Positions 1 to 8,872 of a DNA stretch of 64,000 nt are shown here, in pieces. The DNA is from Mucilaginibacter segetis. GTDB taxonomy: Bacteria; Bacteroidota; Bacteroidia; Sphingobacteriales; Sphingobacteriaceae. The DNA lies in contig NZ_JAEHFW010000001.1 of the NCBI RefSeq assembly GCF_016522075.1, positions 124,001-188,000 of the forward strand. Reading direction: 5' to 3'. The notes under the pieces are model-generated. The model was not told the origin of the DNA and searched no databases. It worked only from the letters and a program-made list of their open reading frames with translations. The position numbers were made by a program, and so were the translations under genes. Each line of letters begins with the position of its first letter. Within the stretch, counting starts at the first letter, position 1.

Positions 1-751
1 GATAAGAGAAAGTTCTTTACTTGTTGCCAAAACACTGGGCGAAGTAGCTAAGGTTATAGGCCCCGGTGTTACAACCATAGCACTAAATAAACTTGCCGAA
101 ACTTACATCCGGGATAACGGGGGTGTTCCGGCATTTTTAAATTATGGTGGCTTTCCTTATTCTTTATGCATCTCCCTTAATGATCAGGTAGTACATGGCT
201 TCCCCGGAAAATACGAATTGGCCGAAGGAGACATAGTATCAGTGGATTGCGGAGTTATCCTTAATAAATATGTTGGTGATTCGGCATACACATTCGCTAT
301 TGGCGAGGTTGACGAAACCACCAAAAAATTAATGCAGGTTACTAAAGAGTGCCTTTACCGGGGTATAGAAAAAGCTGTGGTAGGGATGCGCATAGGTGAT
401 ATTGGTTATGCTGTACAGGAGCATGCCGAAAAGCATGGCTTTGGTGTAGTAAAGGAATTAGTAGGCCACGGTGTAGGCATAAGGTTGCATGAGAAACCGG
501 AAGTACCTAACTACGGCAAACGGGGATCGGGTATTAAACTGGAAGAAGGAATGGTAATAGCCATTGAACCTATGATAAACGCAGGCCGCGCTGGTGTTAA
601 ATTTTGGGATGATGGCTGGACGGTATCAACCGTTGACAAAAAGCCGTCGGCACATTATGAACATACCGTAGCTGTAAAACGCGGACAAGCCGATATTTTA
701 TCTTCGTTTTTATACGTAGAAAAAGTTTTAGAAGAAAAAAATAATAATTAA
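1..751 (+). CDS. map: Type I methionine aminopeptidase, 5' end cut by the window edge
   Basis: Removes the initiator methionine from nascent cytosolic proteins. The reading frame is open from base 2, so the start lies upstream of the window and about 249 residues are visible. All five metal ligands of the family can be seen: Asp in VDCGV (base 245), Asp in VGDSAYTF, His in GHGVGIRLHE, Glu in IEPM and Glu in YEHTVAV. A TTG at 218 could be mistaken for a start, but the in-frame upstream residues (for example NYGGFPYSLCISLNDQVVHG) are typical family sequence. The gene sits directly before infA, the classic end of the spc operon. Identification is secure; only the 5' end is missing. Confidence 0.95.
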   Translation, partial: IRESSLLVAKTLGEVAKVIGPGVTTIALNKLAETYIRDNGGVPAFLNYGGFPYSLCISLNDQVVHGFPGKYELAEGDIVSVDCGVILNKYVGDSAYTFAIGEVDETTKKLMQVTKECLYRGIEKAVVGMRIGDIGYAVQEHAEKHGFGVVKELVGHGVGIRLHEKPEVPNYGKRGSGIKLEEGMVIAIEPMINAGRAGVKFWDDGWTVSTVDKKPSAHYEHTVAVKRGQADILSSFLYVEKVLEEKNNN

Positions 752-762
752 AAAATTTTTAT

Positions 763-770
763 TAATTTTG
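763..770 (+). promoter_or_regulatory. Bacteroidetes -7 element upstream of infA
   Basis: TAATTTTG matches the Bacteroidetes -7 consensus TAnnTTTG and would start a transcript about 40 bases before infA. No convincing -33 TTTG is seen at the usual spacing, so this may be a secondary promoter inside the ribosomal operon. Confidence 0.45.
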
Positions 771-814
771 CATCCCGGTTTTGGGGTGGATAATTAAGTA
801 ATAATCAATAAAAT

Positions 815-1033
815 ATGGCTAAACAATCGTCGATTGAGCAGGATGGTACAATTCGTGAAGCATTATCAAATGCGATGTTCAGGGTTGAACTGGAAAATGG
901 TCATGAGATTATTGCGCATATATCCGGTAAAATGCGGATGCACTACATCAAGATATTGCCTGGTGACAGGGTGAAGTTGGAGATGAGTCCGTATGATTTA
1001 ACAAAGGGAAGAATAACCTATAGATATAAATAA
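815..1033 (+). CDS. infA: Translation initiation factor IF-1
   Basis: A 72-residue OB-fold protein that binds the A site of the 30S subunit during initiation. Length and sequence ([11 protein letters not shown] at the start, [20 protein letters not shown] in the middle, [14 protein letters not shown] at the end) are textbook for the family. It is preceded by a TAnnTTTG element at 763-770 and followed after 7 bases by rpmJ, so the two are probably co-transcribed. Nothing is truncated or unusual. Confidence 0.98.
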   Translation: MAKQSSIEQDGTIREALSNAMFRVELENGHEIIAHISGKMRMHYIKILPGDRVKLEMSPYDLTKGRITYRYK

Positions 1034-1040
1034 GAACGAG

Positions 1041-1157
1041 ATGAAAGTTAGAGCATCCATTAAAAAACGAAGCGTTGATTGCAAGATCATTCGTCGCAAC
1101 GGGAAACTTTATGTGATCAACAAAAAGAACCCGAAATTTAAACAACGCCAGGGCTAA
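1041..1157 (+). CDS. rpmJ: Ribosomal protein L36, cysteine-poor (C-) form
   Basis: This 38-residue protein starts [11 protein letters not shown] and ends KFKQRQG, the signature ends of bacterial L36. It joins the 50S subunit next to 23S rRNA. The zinc-binding form uses Cys11, Cys14, Cys27 and His33; here those positions are Ser11, Cys14, Asn27 and Phe33, so only one ligand is left and zinc binding is not expected. This is the C- form, known to replace the zinc form in many bacteria. It lies 7 bases after infA, the standard position. Confidence 0.96.
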   Translation: MKVRASIKKRSVDCKIIRRNGKLYVINKKNPKFKQRQG

Positions 1158-1231
1158 TTAAAAAGATATTGTGATGATGCGTACAACGGTAGCCGCCGTT
1201 CGGTCGTCGCTTAAAAACACAAACAAAAAAT
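1158..1231 (+). promoter_or_regulatory. Structured gap before rpsM, possible ribosomal-protein leader
   Basis: The 74 bases between rpmJ and rpsM contain AACGG-TAGCCG-CCGTT, able to form a small GC-rich hairpin, followed by an A-rich stretch up to the rpsM start. In other bacteria the rpsM leader is where S4 represses the alpha operon. Whether this hairpin does that here is inference. Confidence 0.35.
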
Positions 1232-1609
1232 ATGGCAAGGATATCAGGTATTGATTTACCAAAGAACAAAAGAGGCGAGATAGGTTTAACCTATATTTAC
1301 GGCATAGGCCGCTCAACAGCTCAGGAAATATTAACCCAGGCTGGTATCGACTTTAATACTAAAGTTCAGGATTGGAGCGATGATCAGTTAACTACTATAC
1401 GTACCATCATTAACGATCAGATAAAAGTTGAAGGTGCTTTACGTTCAGAGGTGCAGCTTAACATCAAACGCTTAATGGATATAGGTTGTTACAGGGGTAC
1501 ACGTCATCGTAAAGGTTTACCGTTACGTGGGCAGCGTACTAAAAACAACTCACGTACCCGTAAAGGAAAACGTAAAACAGTTGCTAACAAAAAGAAAGCT
1601 ACTAAATAA
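1232..1609 (+). CDS. rpsM: 30S ribosomal protein S13
   Basis: The 125-residue protein opens with [26 protein letters not shown], the helix-two-turn-helix start of S13, and ends with the basic tail [18 protein letters not shown] that reaches into the decoding centre. The family contacts 16S rRNA in the 30S head and 5S/23S rRNA through bridge B1. The motif [19 protein letters not shown] is conserved. It is slightly longer than the E. coli protein because of the lysine-rich tail. It is the first gene of the alpha-operon block here, followed by rpsK after 124 bases. Confidence 0.98.
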   Translation: MARISGIDLPKNKRGEIGLTYIYGIGRSTAQEILTQAGIDFNTKVQDWSDDQLTTIRTIINDQIKVEGALRSEVQLNIKRLMDIGCYRGTRHRKGLPLRGQRTKNNSRTRKGKRKTVANKKKATK

Positions 1610-1733
1610 TAATTGATTGATGCTTGATAAGCATACTGTGCTTGTTAACTATCAGGAATATATAAAACAAATAACGGAGATACAGGTCCGGGTTATTCGC
1701 TAACCAAGAAATCTGTACACAATAATTAAAACA

Positions 1734-2123
1734 ATGGCTAAAAGCAAAAAAGTTACCAAAAAACGTGTTGTAGTTGTTGAAGCTGTGGGCGAAGCTCACA
1801 TCAATGCAACTTTTAACAACATCATCATTACCCTTACTAATAAAAACGGTCAGGCTATATCATGGTCATCTGCCGGTAAAATGGGTTTCAAAGGTTCTAA
1901 AAAGAACACTCCTTATGCCGCCGGACAAGCTGCTGCAGATTGCGGTAAAACAGCTTATGATTTGGGTTTGCGTAAGGTGGAGGTATTTGTTAAAGGTCCG
2001 GGTTCAGGCCGTGAGTCTGCTATACGTACTTTACAAACTACCGGTATAGAGGTAACTACTATAAAGGACATTACACCGCTTCCGCATAATGGTTGCCGTC
2101 CGTCAAAAAGAAGAAGAGTTTAA
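1734..2123 (+). CDS. rpsK: 30S ribosomal protein S11
   Basis: A 129-residue S11 of the 30S platform. Diagnostic segments are [50 protein letters not shown] and the C-terminal [18 protein letters not shown]. The start ATG at 1734 gives the lysine-rich N terminus [12 protein letters not shown] common in Bacteroidota. The order rpsM-rpsK-rpsD-rpoA-rplQ is the conserved alpha operon. The 124-base gap in front is long for a ribosomal operon and contains a bulged hairpin around 1630-1665. Confidence 0.98.
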   Translation: MAKSKKVTKKRVVVVEAVGEAHINATFNNIIITLTNKNGQAISWSSAGKMGFKGSKKNTPYAAGQAAADCGKTAYDLGLRKVEVFVKGPGSGRESAIRTLQTTGIEVTTIKDITPLPHNGCRPSKRRRV

Positions 2124-2188
2124 TTAACATATATTTTAAAGCTAAGATTCGGCAGCTACAGGCTGTTTGATACTTTAAAACACACAAA
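2124..2188 (+). other. Hairpin-forming gap between rpsK and rpsD
   Basis: The 65-base gap holds two nested complementary pairs: outer TTTAAAG with CTTTAAA and inner CAGC with GCTG around the loop TACAG. This can fold as a long stem with an interior loop. There is no T-tract, so it is more likely an RNA processing or regulatory element than a terminator. Confidence 0.35.
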
Positions 2189-2797
2189 ATGGCAAGATAC
2201 ACAGGTCCAAAATCCAAAATTGCACGTAGGTTCCGCGAGCCGATCTTCGGTCCGGATAAAGCGTTAGAAAGAAAAAATTATCCGCCCGGAATGCACGGCG
2301 CTTCTAAAAGAAGAGGAAAGCAATCAGAGTACGCGGTACAGCTAATGGAGAAACAAAAAGTTAAATACACTTATGGTGTGTTAGAGCGTCAGTTCGAGAA
2401 CTTGTTTCACACAGCATCAGCTAAAGAAGGTATCACCGGTGAAAACCTGTTGAAATTTTTAGAGGCACGTTTAGATAATGCCGTATACCGTTTAGGTATA
2501 GCACCTACACGTTCAGCTGCACGCCAGTTAGTTGGTCATAAACATATCACGGTTAACGGTAATGTAGTAAACATTGCATCATATGCTTTAAAAGCAGGCG
2601 ATGTGATAGCTGTTCGTGAGAAATCAAAATCACTGGAAGCCATTACTAATTCAGTAGCAGGCCGCAAAGTTAATAAGTTTAGCTGGTTAGAGTGGGATGC
2701 CGATAATTTAAGCGGTAAATTCCTTAACTATCCTAACCGTGATGAGATACCTGAAAACATTAAGGAAAACCTTATTGTGGAGTTGTACTCAAAATAA
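2189..2797 (+). CDS. rpsD: 30S ribosomal protein S4
   Basis: A 202-residue primary rRNA-binding protein that nucleates 30S assembly. It opens [21 protein letters not shown] and carries an S4 RNA-binding domain around residues 95-160 ([19 protein letters not shown], then [14 protein letters not shown]). There are no zinc-binding cysteines near the N terminus, so it is the C- type. In several bacteria S4 represses its own operon; the hairpins at the neighbouring junctions are candidate targets, which is inference. Followed after 95 bases by rpoA. Confidence 0.98.
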   Translation: MARYTGPKSKIARRFREPIFGPDKALERKNYPPGMHGASKRRGKQSEYAVQLMEKQKVKYTYGVLERQFENLFHTASAKEGITGENLLKFLEARLDNAVYRLGIAPTRSAARQLVGHKHITVNGNVVNIASYALKAGDVIAVREKSKSLEAITNSVAGRKVNKFSWLEWDADNLSGKFLNYPNRDEIPENIKENLIVELYSK

Positions 2798-2816
2798 TAA
2801 CGATACTTTACTGCGG

Positions 2817-2843
2817 AATGATTGGCATAGTATGTCAATCATT
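2817..2843 (+). promoter_or_regulatory. Strong hairpin between rpsD and rpoA
   Basis: ATGATTGGCATA and TATGTCAATCAT flank a single base (2830) and pair over 12 positions with one G-U, extended by one A-T pair. TTTTCG follows. It resembles a weak intrinsic terminator or attenuator that could set the rpoA to ribosomal-protein ratio. Confidence 0.55.
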
Positions 2844-2892
2844 TTCGTGGTTTAAATCAATTCAAATTATAAACAATAAACAAAAGATATAA

Positions 2893-3885
2893 ATGGCAAT
2901 TTTAGCATTTCAAAAACCAGACAAGGTTATCATGCAGAAATCAAATGATTTTGATGGCACGTTTGAGTTTCGTCCGTTAGAACCAGGCTTCGGTGTAACC
3001 ATTGGTAATGCTCTGCGTCGTATCTTACTTTCTTCATTAGAAGGTTATGCAATTACATCTGTACGTTTTTCGGGCGTTATGCATGAGTTTTCAACCATTA
3101 AAGGTGTGGTTGAGGATGTTACCGAGATCATTCTGAACTTAAAACAAGTTCGTTTTAAGAAAACAGGTGAATCCGGCGATAATGAGAAAATATTTGTGAT
3201 CATCAATGGTCAGGATGCTTTTAAAGCGGGTGATATTACCAAATTCAGTAATAACTTTACTGTTTTAAATCCGGAATTGGTTATCTGTAATATGGATACT
3301 TCAGTAACACTTGAAGTAGAGCTTACAGTAGCTAAAGGCCGTGGTTACATATCAAACGAGGAAAATAAGAATCCTGATGCTAATGTAGGTGTTATAGCTA
3401 TCGATTCTATATTTACGCCGATCAAAAACGTAAAATATACACTTGAAAACTATCGTGTTGAGCAAAAAACGGATTACGAGAAATTGATCCTTGATATCTC
3501 CACTGATGGTTCAATTCATCCTGAGGATGCTTTAAAGCAAGCTGCCAAAATTCTTATACAGCACTTTATGCTGTTCTCTGATGAGAACATGATGCTTGAG
3601 GCTCAGGCTAAAGAAGAAACCAAGGAAGTTGATGAGGAAATATTACATATGCGTAAGATCCTTAAAACAGAACTGGTAGATCTTGACCTTTCTGTACGTG
3701 CATTAAACTGTCTTAAAGCAGCAGATATCCGCAGCCTTGCTGATCTGGTATCTTATGATGTGGCAGATATGTTGAAATTCAGAAACTTTGGTAAAAAATC
3801 ACTAACTGAAATTCAGGATCTGGTTAAATCAAAAGGATTATCTTTTGGTATGAACCTTTCTAAATTCAAATTAGACGAAGAATAA
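2893..3885 (+). CDS. rpoA: RNA polymerase alpha subunit
   Basis: A 330-residue alpha subunit. The N-terminal assembly domain (about residues 1-230) shows [28 protein letters not shown], which contacts beta and beta-prime. An acidic linker ([12 protein letters not shown]) leads to the C-terminal domain from about residue 255, with [23 protein letters not shown] and [21 protein letters not shown], the helix-hairpin-helix region that binds UP elements and activators. Length is normal. It sits between two strong hairpins (2817-2843 and 3894-3928), so its dosage may be set separately from the flanking ribosomal genes. Confidence 0.99.
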   Translation: MAILAFQKPDKVIMQKSNDFDGTFEFRPLEPGFGVTIGNALRRILLSSLEGYAITSVRFSGVMHEFSTIKGVVEDVTEIILNLKQVRFKKTGESGDNEKIFVIINGQDAFKAGDITKFSNNFTVLNPELVICNMDTSVTLEVELTVAKGRGYISNEENKNPDANVGVIAIDSIFTPIKNVKYTLENYRVEQKTDYEKLILDISTDGSIHPEDALKQAAKILIQHFMLFSDENMMLEAQAKEETKEVDEEILHMRKILKTELVDLDLSVRALNCLKAADIRSLADLVSYDVADMLKFRNFGKKSLTEIQDLVKSKGLSFGMNLSKFKLDEE

Positions 3886-3893
3886 TATAACAG

Positions 3894-3928
3894 ATGGTAA
3901 ACAGCAATTATAGCTGTTTGCCATTTTT
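3894..3928 (+). terminator. Terminator-like hairpin between rpoA and rplQ
   Basis: ATGGTAAACAGC pairs with GCTGTTTGCCAT over 12 positions (one G-U) across a 7-base loop and is followed by TTTT. It has all features of an intrinsic terminator, yet lies inside the alpha operon. Partial termination or an attenuator is likely. Confidence 0.65.
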
Positions 3929-4019
3929 CAATTTACATTAACAATAGGCGAGGGCATAATTCCGCGGGCTTGATTAGGACAGTCGCCCAACGGTATGCAC
4001 GTGCAAAAATTAAAAAACA

Positions 4020-4610
4020 ATGAGACACGGAAAAAAAGTAAACCATTTAGGCCGCACAGACAGCCATCGTAAAGCGATGATGTCTAACATGGCATCTTCG
4101 CTTATTCAACACAAGCGTATTACAACCACATTGGCAAAAGCAAAAGCATTACGCGTTTACGTTGAGCCTTTACTAACTAAATCAAAAAACGATACTACAC
4201 ACTCTCGCCGTACCGTATTCAGCTACTTGCAGGATAAAGATACTGTGAACATTTTGTTCCGTGAGGTTGCTGAAAAAATTGCTAATCGTCCGGGCGGTTA
4301 TACCCGTATCGTTAAAATGGAAAACCGTTTAGGTGATAACGCTGAAATGGCCATGATAGAGTTAGTTGACTACAACACCGTTTACGGTAAAGACGTTGCT
4401 AAAGCTGAAAAGAAATCAACCCGTCGTCGTGGTGGTTCAAAAAGCAAAACCGCTAAAACCGAAACTACACCTGTAGCTGAGGAAACTGTAGCGGAAGCAC
4501 CTGTTGAAACTGCATCTGTAGCTGAAGAAACACCTGCTGTAGAAGAAACTCCTGTAAAGGAAGCTCCTGCTGCTGATGATAAAGAAGAAAACGCTGAAAA
4601 AGGCGAATAA
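4020..4610 (+). CDS. rplQ: 50S ribosomal protein L17 with long acidic C-terminal tail
   Basis: The first 125 or so residues are standard L17: [20 protein letters not shown], then [13 protein letters not shown] and [30 protein letters not shown]17 sits near the peptide exit tunnel. The family is usually about 115-130 residues; this one is 196. The extra 65-70 residues begin with a basic patch ([13 protein letters not shown]) and continue as an Ala/Glu/Thr/Pro-rich acidic segment with repeated VAEET and VEE steps. The tail is probably disordered. A terminator-like hairpin before the gene and a perfect terminator after it bracket rplQ as a unit. Confidence 0.97.
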   Translation: MRHGKKVNHLGRTDSHRKAMMSNMASSLIQHKRITTTLAKAKALRVYVEPLLTKSKNDTTHSRRTVFSYLQDKDTVNILFREVAEKIANRPGGYTRIVKMENRLGDNAEMAMIELVDYNTVYGKDVAKAEKKSTRRRGGSKSKTAKTETTPVAEETVAEAPVETASVAEETPAVEETPVKEAPAADDKEENAEKGE

Positions 4611-4631
4611 TTAGCTTACCACTTATTAAAG

Positions 4632-4670
4632 GAACGGCCGCTATCATTTGATAGTGGCCGTTCTTGTTTT
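4632..4670 (+). terminator. Intrinsic terminator ending the ribosomal operon
   Basis: GAACGGCCGCTATCA pairs with TGATAGTGGCCGTTC (15 positions, one G-U) with a minimal loop, followed by TTGTTTT. This is the end of the alpha operon. Confidence 0.9.
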
Positions 4671-4740
4671 ACACCTTTTGAGAATTTTAAAACTACCGGG
4701 CATATATAAGGTTTAATAGGTATTAAAAGATAGTAAACCT

Positions 4741-6474
4741 ATGGCAAAAGTAGCAGACCAATTAGTTGAAATGCTGGTAAACGCAGGCATAAAAAGAATA
4801 TACGCGGTAACAGGAGATAGTTTAAACGAGGTAAACGATGCCGTAAGGCGCGAAGGCACCATACAATGGGTGCACGTAAGGCACGAAGAAGCGGGTGCCT
4901 ATGCTGCCGGAGCTGAGGCACAACTTAACGGACTTGCCTGTTGCGCAGGCAGCAGTGGGCCGGGCCACGTACATCTTATAAATGGTTTATACGATGCACA
5001 CCGTTCCGGGGCACCTGTTATAGCAATTGCATCAACTGTGGCAAGTTTTGAGTTTGGTACAGAATATTTTCAGGAAACCAACACTATAAAATTATTTGAT
5101 GATTGCAGCCATTATAACCAGTTAGCTACAACGCCAAAGCAGTTACCCCGAATGTTGCAAACGGCCATACAATCCGCCATACACCGCAAAGGTGTAGCTG
5201 TAGTTGGCTTACCCGGTGATCTGGCGAGTATGAAAGCTGAAGAAATAACCACAGCCACTCAAAACTTCAACCCTGTGGCGGTTGTCCGCCCGTCAGATGA
5301 GGATCTGCAACAACTGGCTGAGCTTATACATCAACATAAAAAAATAACATTTTTCTGTGGGATAGGTGCCGCAGATGCGCACCACGAGGTAGTTGAATTG
5401 GCTACGCGTTTAAATGCGCCGGTGGCTTATTCCTTCCGCGCAAAAATGGATATTCAACATAACAACCCTAACGAGGTAGGTATGACCGGACTTTTAGGAT
5501 TACCATCGGCTTATCATAGCATGCATGAGTCTGATCTTTTAATACTCTTGGGAACCGATTTCCCTTACACGCCATTTATGCCGGTAGATTGTAAAATTGT
5601 ACAGTTAGATATAAAACCTGAACGCTTAGGCAGGCGTGCCAAGGTTGACATGGGTTTGTGCGGTGATGTAAAGGATACTTTAAAAGCCTTGCTGCCAATT
5701 ATTAAACAAAGCGAGGATGACAGTTTTTTAAAAGCACAACTGGATTTTTATGCGGATGTTAAGCAGAAAATGCAGATGTATGTAGATGATAGCGGGAACG
5801 AAGACAAAATACATCCCGAGTTTGTTGCCAAACAGCTTGACATACAGGCGGCGAACGATGCGATATTTACAGTAGATACGGGAATGTCATGTGTGTGGGG
5901 TGCACGATATATTAACGCTACAGGTGCGCGCAAAATGTTAGGATCGTTTAATCACGGTTCTATGGCTAATGCCATGCCACAGGCAATTGGTGCCGCGCTG
6001 GCTTGTCCGGGCAGGCAAGTAATAGCCCTTTGCGGCGATGGCGGGTTGTCTATGTTACTTGGTGATCTGGCTACAATTACCCAGTATAAATTGCCGGTTA
6101 AGATCATCATATTTAATAACCGGTCGTTAGGAATGGTAAAACTGGAGATGGAAGTAGCCGGTTTACCCGATTGGCAAACTGATATGTATGATCCTGATTT
6201 TGCTATGGTTGCCCAGGCTATGGGTATTAAGGGCACCACGGTTCACAAACCCGAGGATGTAGAGCAGGCTATAAGCGAATCGCTGGCTTATAACGGGCCG
6301 GCATTAGTAAATATTATGACCGACCCGAATGCGCTGGCCATGCCGCCAAAGGTAGAAATTAACCAGGTTACGGGTATGGCGGTATCGATGACCAAACTTA
6401 TGCTTAACGGACGGATGGATGAGGTTTTAGATACGGTAAAAGCCAATTATAAACACCTGAAAGACCTGCTATAA
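4741..6474 (+). CDS. poxB: Thiamine-diphosphate-dependent pyruvate:quinone oxidoreductase (PoxB-like)
   Basis: A 577-residue enzyme expected to oxidise pyruvate to acetate and CO2 and pass electrons through FAD to membrane quinone. The N-terminal PYR domain has GVTGDSLN-like AVTGDSLNEVND and the catalytic Glu in RHEEAG. The central domain (about 190-330) fits the FAD-binding fold. The C-terminal PP domain has GDGGLSMLLGDLAT followed by IIIFNN, the ThDP/Mg motif. Sequence along FQETN, LFDDCSHY and VGLPGDLA resembles E. coli PoxB more than acetolactate synthase, and the length matches. It stands alone between the ribosomal terminator and a convergent thioredoxin gene. Substrate is inferred from family resemblance. 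Confidence 0.85.
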   Translation: MAKVADQLVEMLVNAGIKRIYAVTGDSLNEVNDAVRREGTIQWVHVRHEEAGAYAAGAEAQLNGLACCAGSSGPGHVHLINGLYDAHRSGAPVIAIASTVASFEFGTEYFQETNTIKLFDDCSHYNQLATTPKQLPRMLQTAIQSAIHRKGVAVVGLPGDLASMKAEEITTATQNFNPVAVVRPSDEDLQQLAELIHQHKKITFFCGIGAADAHHEVVELATRLNAPVAYSFRAKMDIQHNNPNEVGMTGLLGLPSAYHSMHESDLLILLGTDFPYTPFMPVDCKIVQLDIKPERLGRRAKVDMGLCGDVKDTLKALLPIIKQSEDDSFLKAQLDFYADVKQKMQMYVDDSGNEDKIHPEFVAKQLDIQAANDAIFTVDTGMSCVWGARYINATGARKMLGSFNHGSMANAMPQAIGAALACPGRQVIALCGDGGLSMLLGDLATITQYKLPVKIIIFNNRSLGMVKLEMEVAGLPDWQTDMYDPDFAMVAQAMGIKGTTVHKPEDVEQAISESLAYNGPALVNIMTDPNALAMPPKVEINQVTGMAVSMTKLMLNGRMDEVLDTVKANYKHLKDLL

Positions 6475-6525
6475 CTTATTTCACTAATATATTCAGGTGT
6501 GCACCGACCCCCAAAAAAGTTAAGC

Positions 6526-6822
6526 TTACAAATATTGCTGTATAATTTGTTGCAACTGTGCCGCCTGTACAACACCGCTTTGGCGCCATTTAGTTTCACC
6601 TTTTTGGAATACCATTAAAGTAGGTACACTTTGCACCCGGTAGGCATTGGCCGCCGAAGGGTTTTTATCAATGTCGATTTTAATAATAGTAACTTTATCG
6701 CCTAAAGCATCTTTAACTTGTTTAAGTATTGGCGGCATCATTTTACATGGGCCGCACCACTCTGCAGAAAAATCAACCAGTACCGGTTTTTCTAAGGCTA
6801 TAATCTCTTGAAAGTTTGCCAT
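6526..6822 (-). CDS. trxA: Thioredoxin
   Basis: A 98-residue thioredoxin with the canonical redox site WCGPC (Cys23 and Cys26) and the cis-proline segment [10 protein letters not shown]. There is no signal peptide, so it acts in the cytosol to reduce disulphides of partners such as ribonucleotide reductase and peroxiredoxins. The short length is normal for the family. It is convergent with poxB and upstream of the esterase gene's end, 59 bases away. Which of several thioredoxins of the organism it represents cannot be told. Confidence 0.9.
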   Translation of the reverse strand: MANFQEIIALEKPVLVDFSAEWCGPCKMMPPILKQVKDALGDKVTIIKIDIDKNPSAANAYRVQSVPTLMVFQKGETKWRQSGVVQAAQLQQIIQQYL

Positions 6823-6881
6823 AATATCAGTTTATATAAACAACTAATAACATCATCTTACGTTTTAAAAATAATGTAATA

Positions 6882-7766
6882 TTAATGCATTACTTTTTTA
6901 AGATCCTTTGGGGGATGCAGGTAACCGCTGTCCTCCAGCCAATCCGCCAGGCGTTGAGGCCAGTTGTTTATTGATTTCAGCTTTCGGTTAGTCCCCATAT
7001 TAAAAGCATGATCGCCACGGGCATACAGATGCATTTCTACCGGTACCTTAGCATCCCGGTAGCGTTGCAGTAAATTAATAATGGATACAGAACAACAGGC
7101 ATCATCGTTTGCCGCTACAAGGAAGGCCGGCGGAGCATCTGTTGAAATACTTTCGGGAATATATGACGGGCCGGGATAAACCTGTATAATAAAATTTGGC
7201 TTGGCATTGGCACGGTTAATAGGGTCAGTTGCCTTCGGATTGCCTTTGGTATCTTTAAAAGCCACCATGTCTACCACTTCGCCACCTGCCGAAAAACCCA
7301 TCATGCCTATGCGGTTGGTGTCTATCCCCCATTCGGTAGCGCGGCTGCGTACCAGTCGCATTGCACGGTATCCATCCTGCCGGGGATGTATATCAACATT
7401 ATAAGGGGAGTTAGTATCGCGCCCCAAACGATATTTTAATATAAAAACGGTAACACCTAAACTATTCAAAAATTTTGCAGGATCAACGCCTTCATGTTCA
7501 TAAACCAGCAGCCTGTGGCCTCCACCGGGGCATACTACCACTGCAGCGCCGGTAGCTTTATCCGCCGGGGCAGCATATACTGTTAAGGAAGGATTGTTGA
7601 TGTTTTTTACCCAGTAGTCCGCAGCCTGTTCGGGTTGGTTGCGCAACTGCTCAAAACCCGGAGCGCCATTAGTCCATAAAGGTATTACCTGCTGCGCATT
7701 TGCCGCAATGGTGCATAACAGCAACATGGCCATAATTTTGCAGCCTGATTTCAAAAAAGTTCTCAT
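6882..7766 (-). CDS. Secreted alpha/beta hydrolase, esterase/BD-FAE type
   Basis: A 294-residue hydrolase of the alpha/beta fold with a signal peptide (MLLLCTIAANAQQ after a basic start), so periplasmic or exported. The oxyanion region reads CPGGGH, the nucleophile elbow is GFSAGG (Ser), the acidic residue is likely in VAANDDACC and the His in ARGDHAF. This set is typical of the bifunctional feruloyl/acetyl-xylan esterases and related carbohydrate esterases found in Bacteroidota. A role in removing acyl groups from plant polysaccharides is plausible but substrate is not shown. Neighbours are unrelated. Confidence 0.8.
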   Translation of the reverse strand: MRTFLKSGCKIMAMLLLCTIAANAQQVIPLWTNGAPGFEQLRNQPEQAADYWVKNINNPSLTVYAAPADKATGAAVVVCPGGGHRLLVYEHEGVDPAKFLNSLGVTVFILKYRLGRDTNSPYNVDIHPRQDGYRAMRLVRSRATEWGIDTNRIGMMGFSAGGEVVDMVAFKDTKGNPKATDPINRANAKPNFIIQVYPGPSYIPESISTDAPPAFLVAANDDACCSVSIINLLQRYRDAKVPVEMHLYARGDHAFNMGTNRKLKSINNWPQRLADWLEDSGYLHPPKDLKKVMH

Positions 7767-7802
7767 GCCTGTCTATATTTAGGTTACGCCCGGGCATATC
7801 AG

Positions 7803-8834
7803 CTAACTCAGAAAAGGTTTCCACCACACTGAATTAAACGTTCCGTTTACTTCGGTTGGTTTGCCGGGCTCAGGTAAAAATAAGCTTATATTTTTTACTT
7901 CGGCAAATTGCAGTAATCTTTCTATCGGTTCATACCAGGCATGTGGTGCCAGGTTAAAAGTACCCCAGTGTATGGGCATCATTATTTTGCCCTTAAGGGC
8001 GATATGAGCATTGCTTGCATTATCTGGCCCCATGTGTATATCTGGCCAATACTTACCATACGCACCTATCTCCAGCATAGTAAGATCGAAAGGGCCGAAT
8101 GTGTCACCGATTTCTTTAAAGCCCGGAAACCAGCCTGAGTCGGCACCGAAGAAGATATTGTGCTCCGTGCCTTTTATTACGAATGATGACCAAAGAGTTT
8201 CGTTACGGTTGATGATGCCCCGGCCGGAGAAATGCCTCGCAGGAGTAGCAGTAATACTGCAGCTACCTATCATAACGCTATCGCCCCAATCTACTTCGTT
8301 AATGTAATTTTTAACGATACCCCATTTTTCAAGATATTGTGCAACTCCTTTTGAACAGATGAATGGTACCTGTTTATCTGTAAAAAATTTGATGGTGTTC
8401 TTATCCAGATGGTCGTAGTGATCATGAGAACAGATGATAACATCTAAATCCGGAAGATCTGTTAAAGCGAGGGGCGCCTCAAAAAAACGTTTCGGCCCGA
8501 AAAAGGAAGAAAAGGAAACACGTTCGCTCCATACCGGGTCTGTTAGTATGCGGATGCCATCAATTTCTATCAACAAACTGGAGTGCCCAACCCACGTAAT
8601 ACGTAACCCTGTTTTTGGTGGCGTGTTATAAATGGCAGCATCGGTATTAAAAGGGCCTAATTGTTTTTTAGGGACATTTTCTGCCTCATTATTTATATAT
8701 TCTTTTAGGATGGGGATCATTTTGCCAAACCCGGCCTCGTCCGTGGGTATGGTGTTTAAATACTTTCTCCCCTTTTTTCGTGATCTGCTTATACTCATGC
8801 CGGTTATTATACAATTATTAGTTGTATAACGCAA
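7803..8834 (-). CDS. MBL-fold metallohydrolase, NAPE-PLD/UlaG-like
   Basis: A 343-residue metallo-beta-lactamase-fold enzyme. The metal motif is SHDHYDHLD (HxHxDH), with further ligands in PARHFSGRG, GADSG and MPIHWGTF. The segment RITWVGHSSLLIEIDGIRILTDPVW is typical of the family that includes UlaG lactonases and the N-acyl-phosphatidylethanolamine phospholipase D group, and the length and GRG-containing ligand region fit the latter better. The start used is the first in-frame ATG; an internal start at MSISRSRKKGRKYL (13th codon) gives an equally good protein. No signal peptide. Exact substrate unknown. Confidence 0.8.
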   Translation of the reverse strand: MRYTTNNCIITGMSISRSRKKGRKYLNTIPTDEAGFGKMIPILKEYINNEAENVPKKQLGPFNTDAAIYNTPPKTGLRITWVGHSSLLIEIDGIRILTDPVWSERVSFSSFFGPKRFFEAPLALTDLPDLDVIICSHDHYDHLDKNTIKFFTDKQVPFICSKGVAQYLEKWGIVKNYINEVDWGDSVMIGSCSITATPARHFSGRGIINRNETLWSSFVIKGTEHNIFFGADSGWFPGFKEIGDTFGPFDLTMLEIGAYGKYWPDIHMGPDNASNAHIALKGKIMMPIHWGTFNLAPHAWYEPIERLLQFAEVKNISLFLPEPGKPTEVNGTFNSVWWKPFLS

Positions 8835-8872
8835 TAACGATAAAAGATTGGGTACGGATGGGAAAAGAAAAT

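Noticed and set aside
948..1145. Minus-strand open frame of 65 residues across rpmJ and the infA end
   Set aside because: It is antisense to infA and rpmJ, which are certain genes, and has no signal or domain.
6482..6525. Possible hairpin GGTG-TG-CACC between poxB and trxA
   Set aside because: The stem is too short and no T tract follows on either strand.
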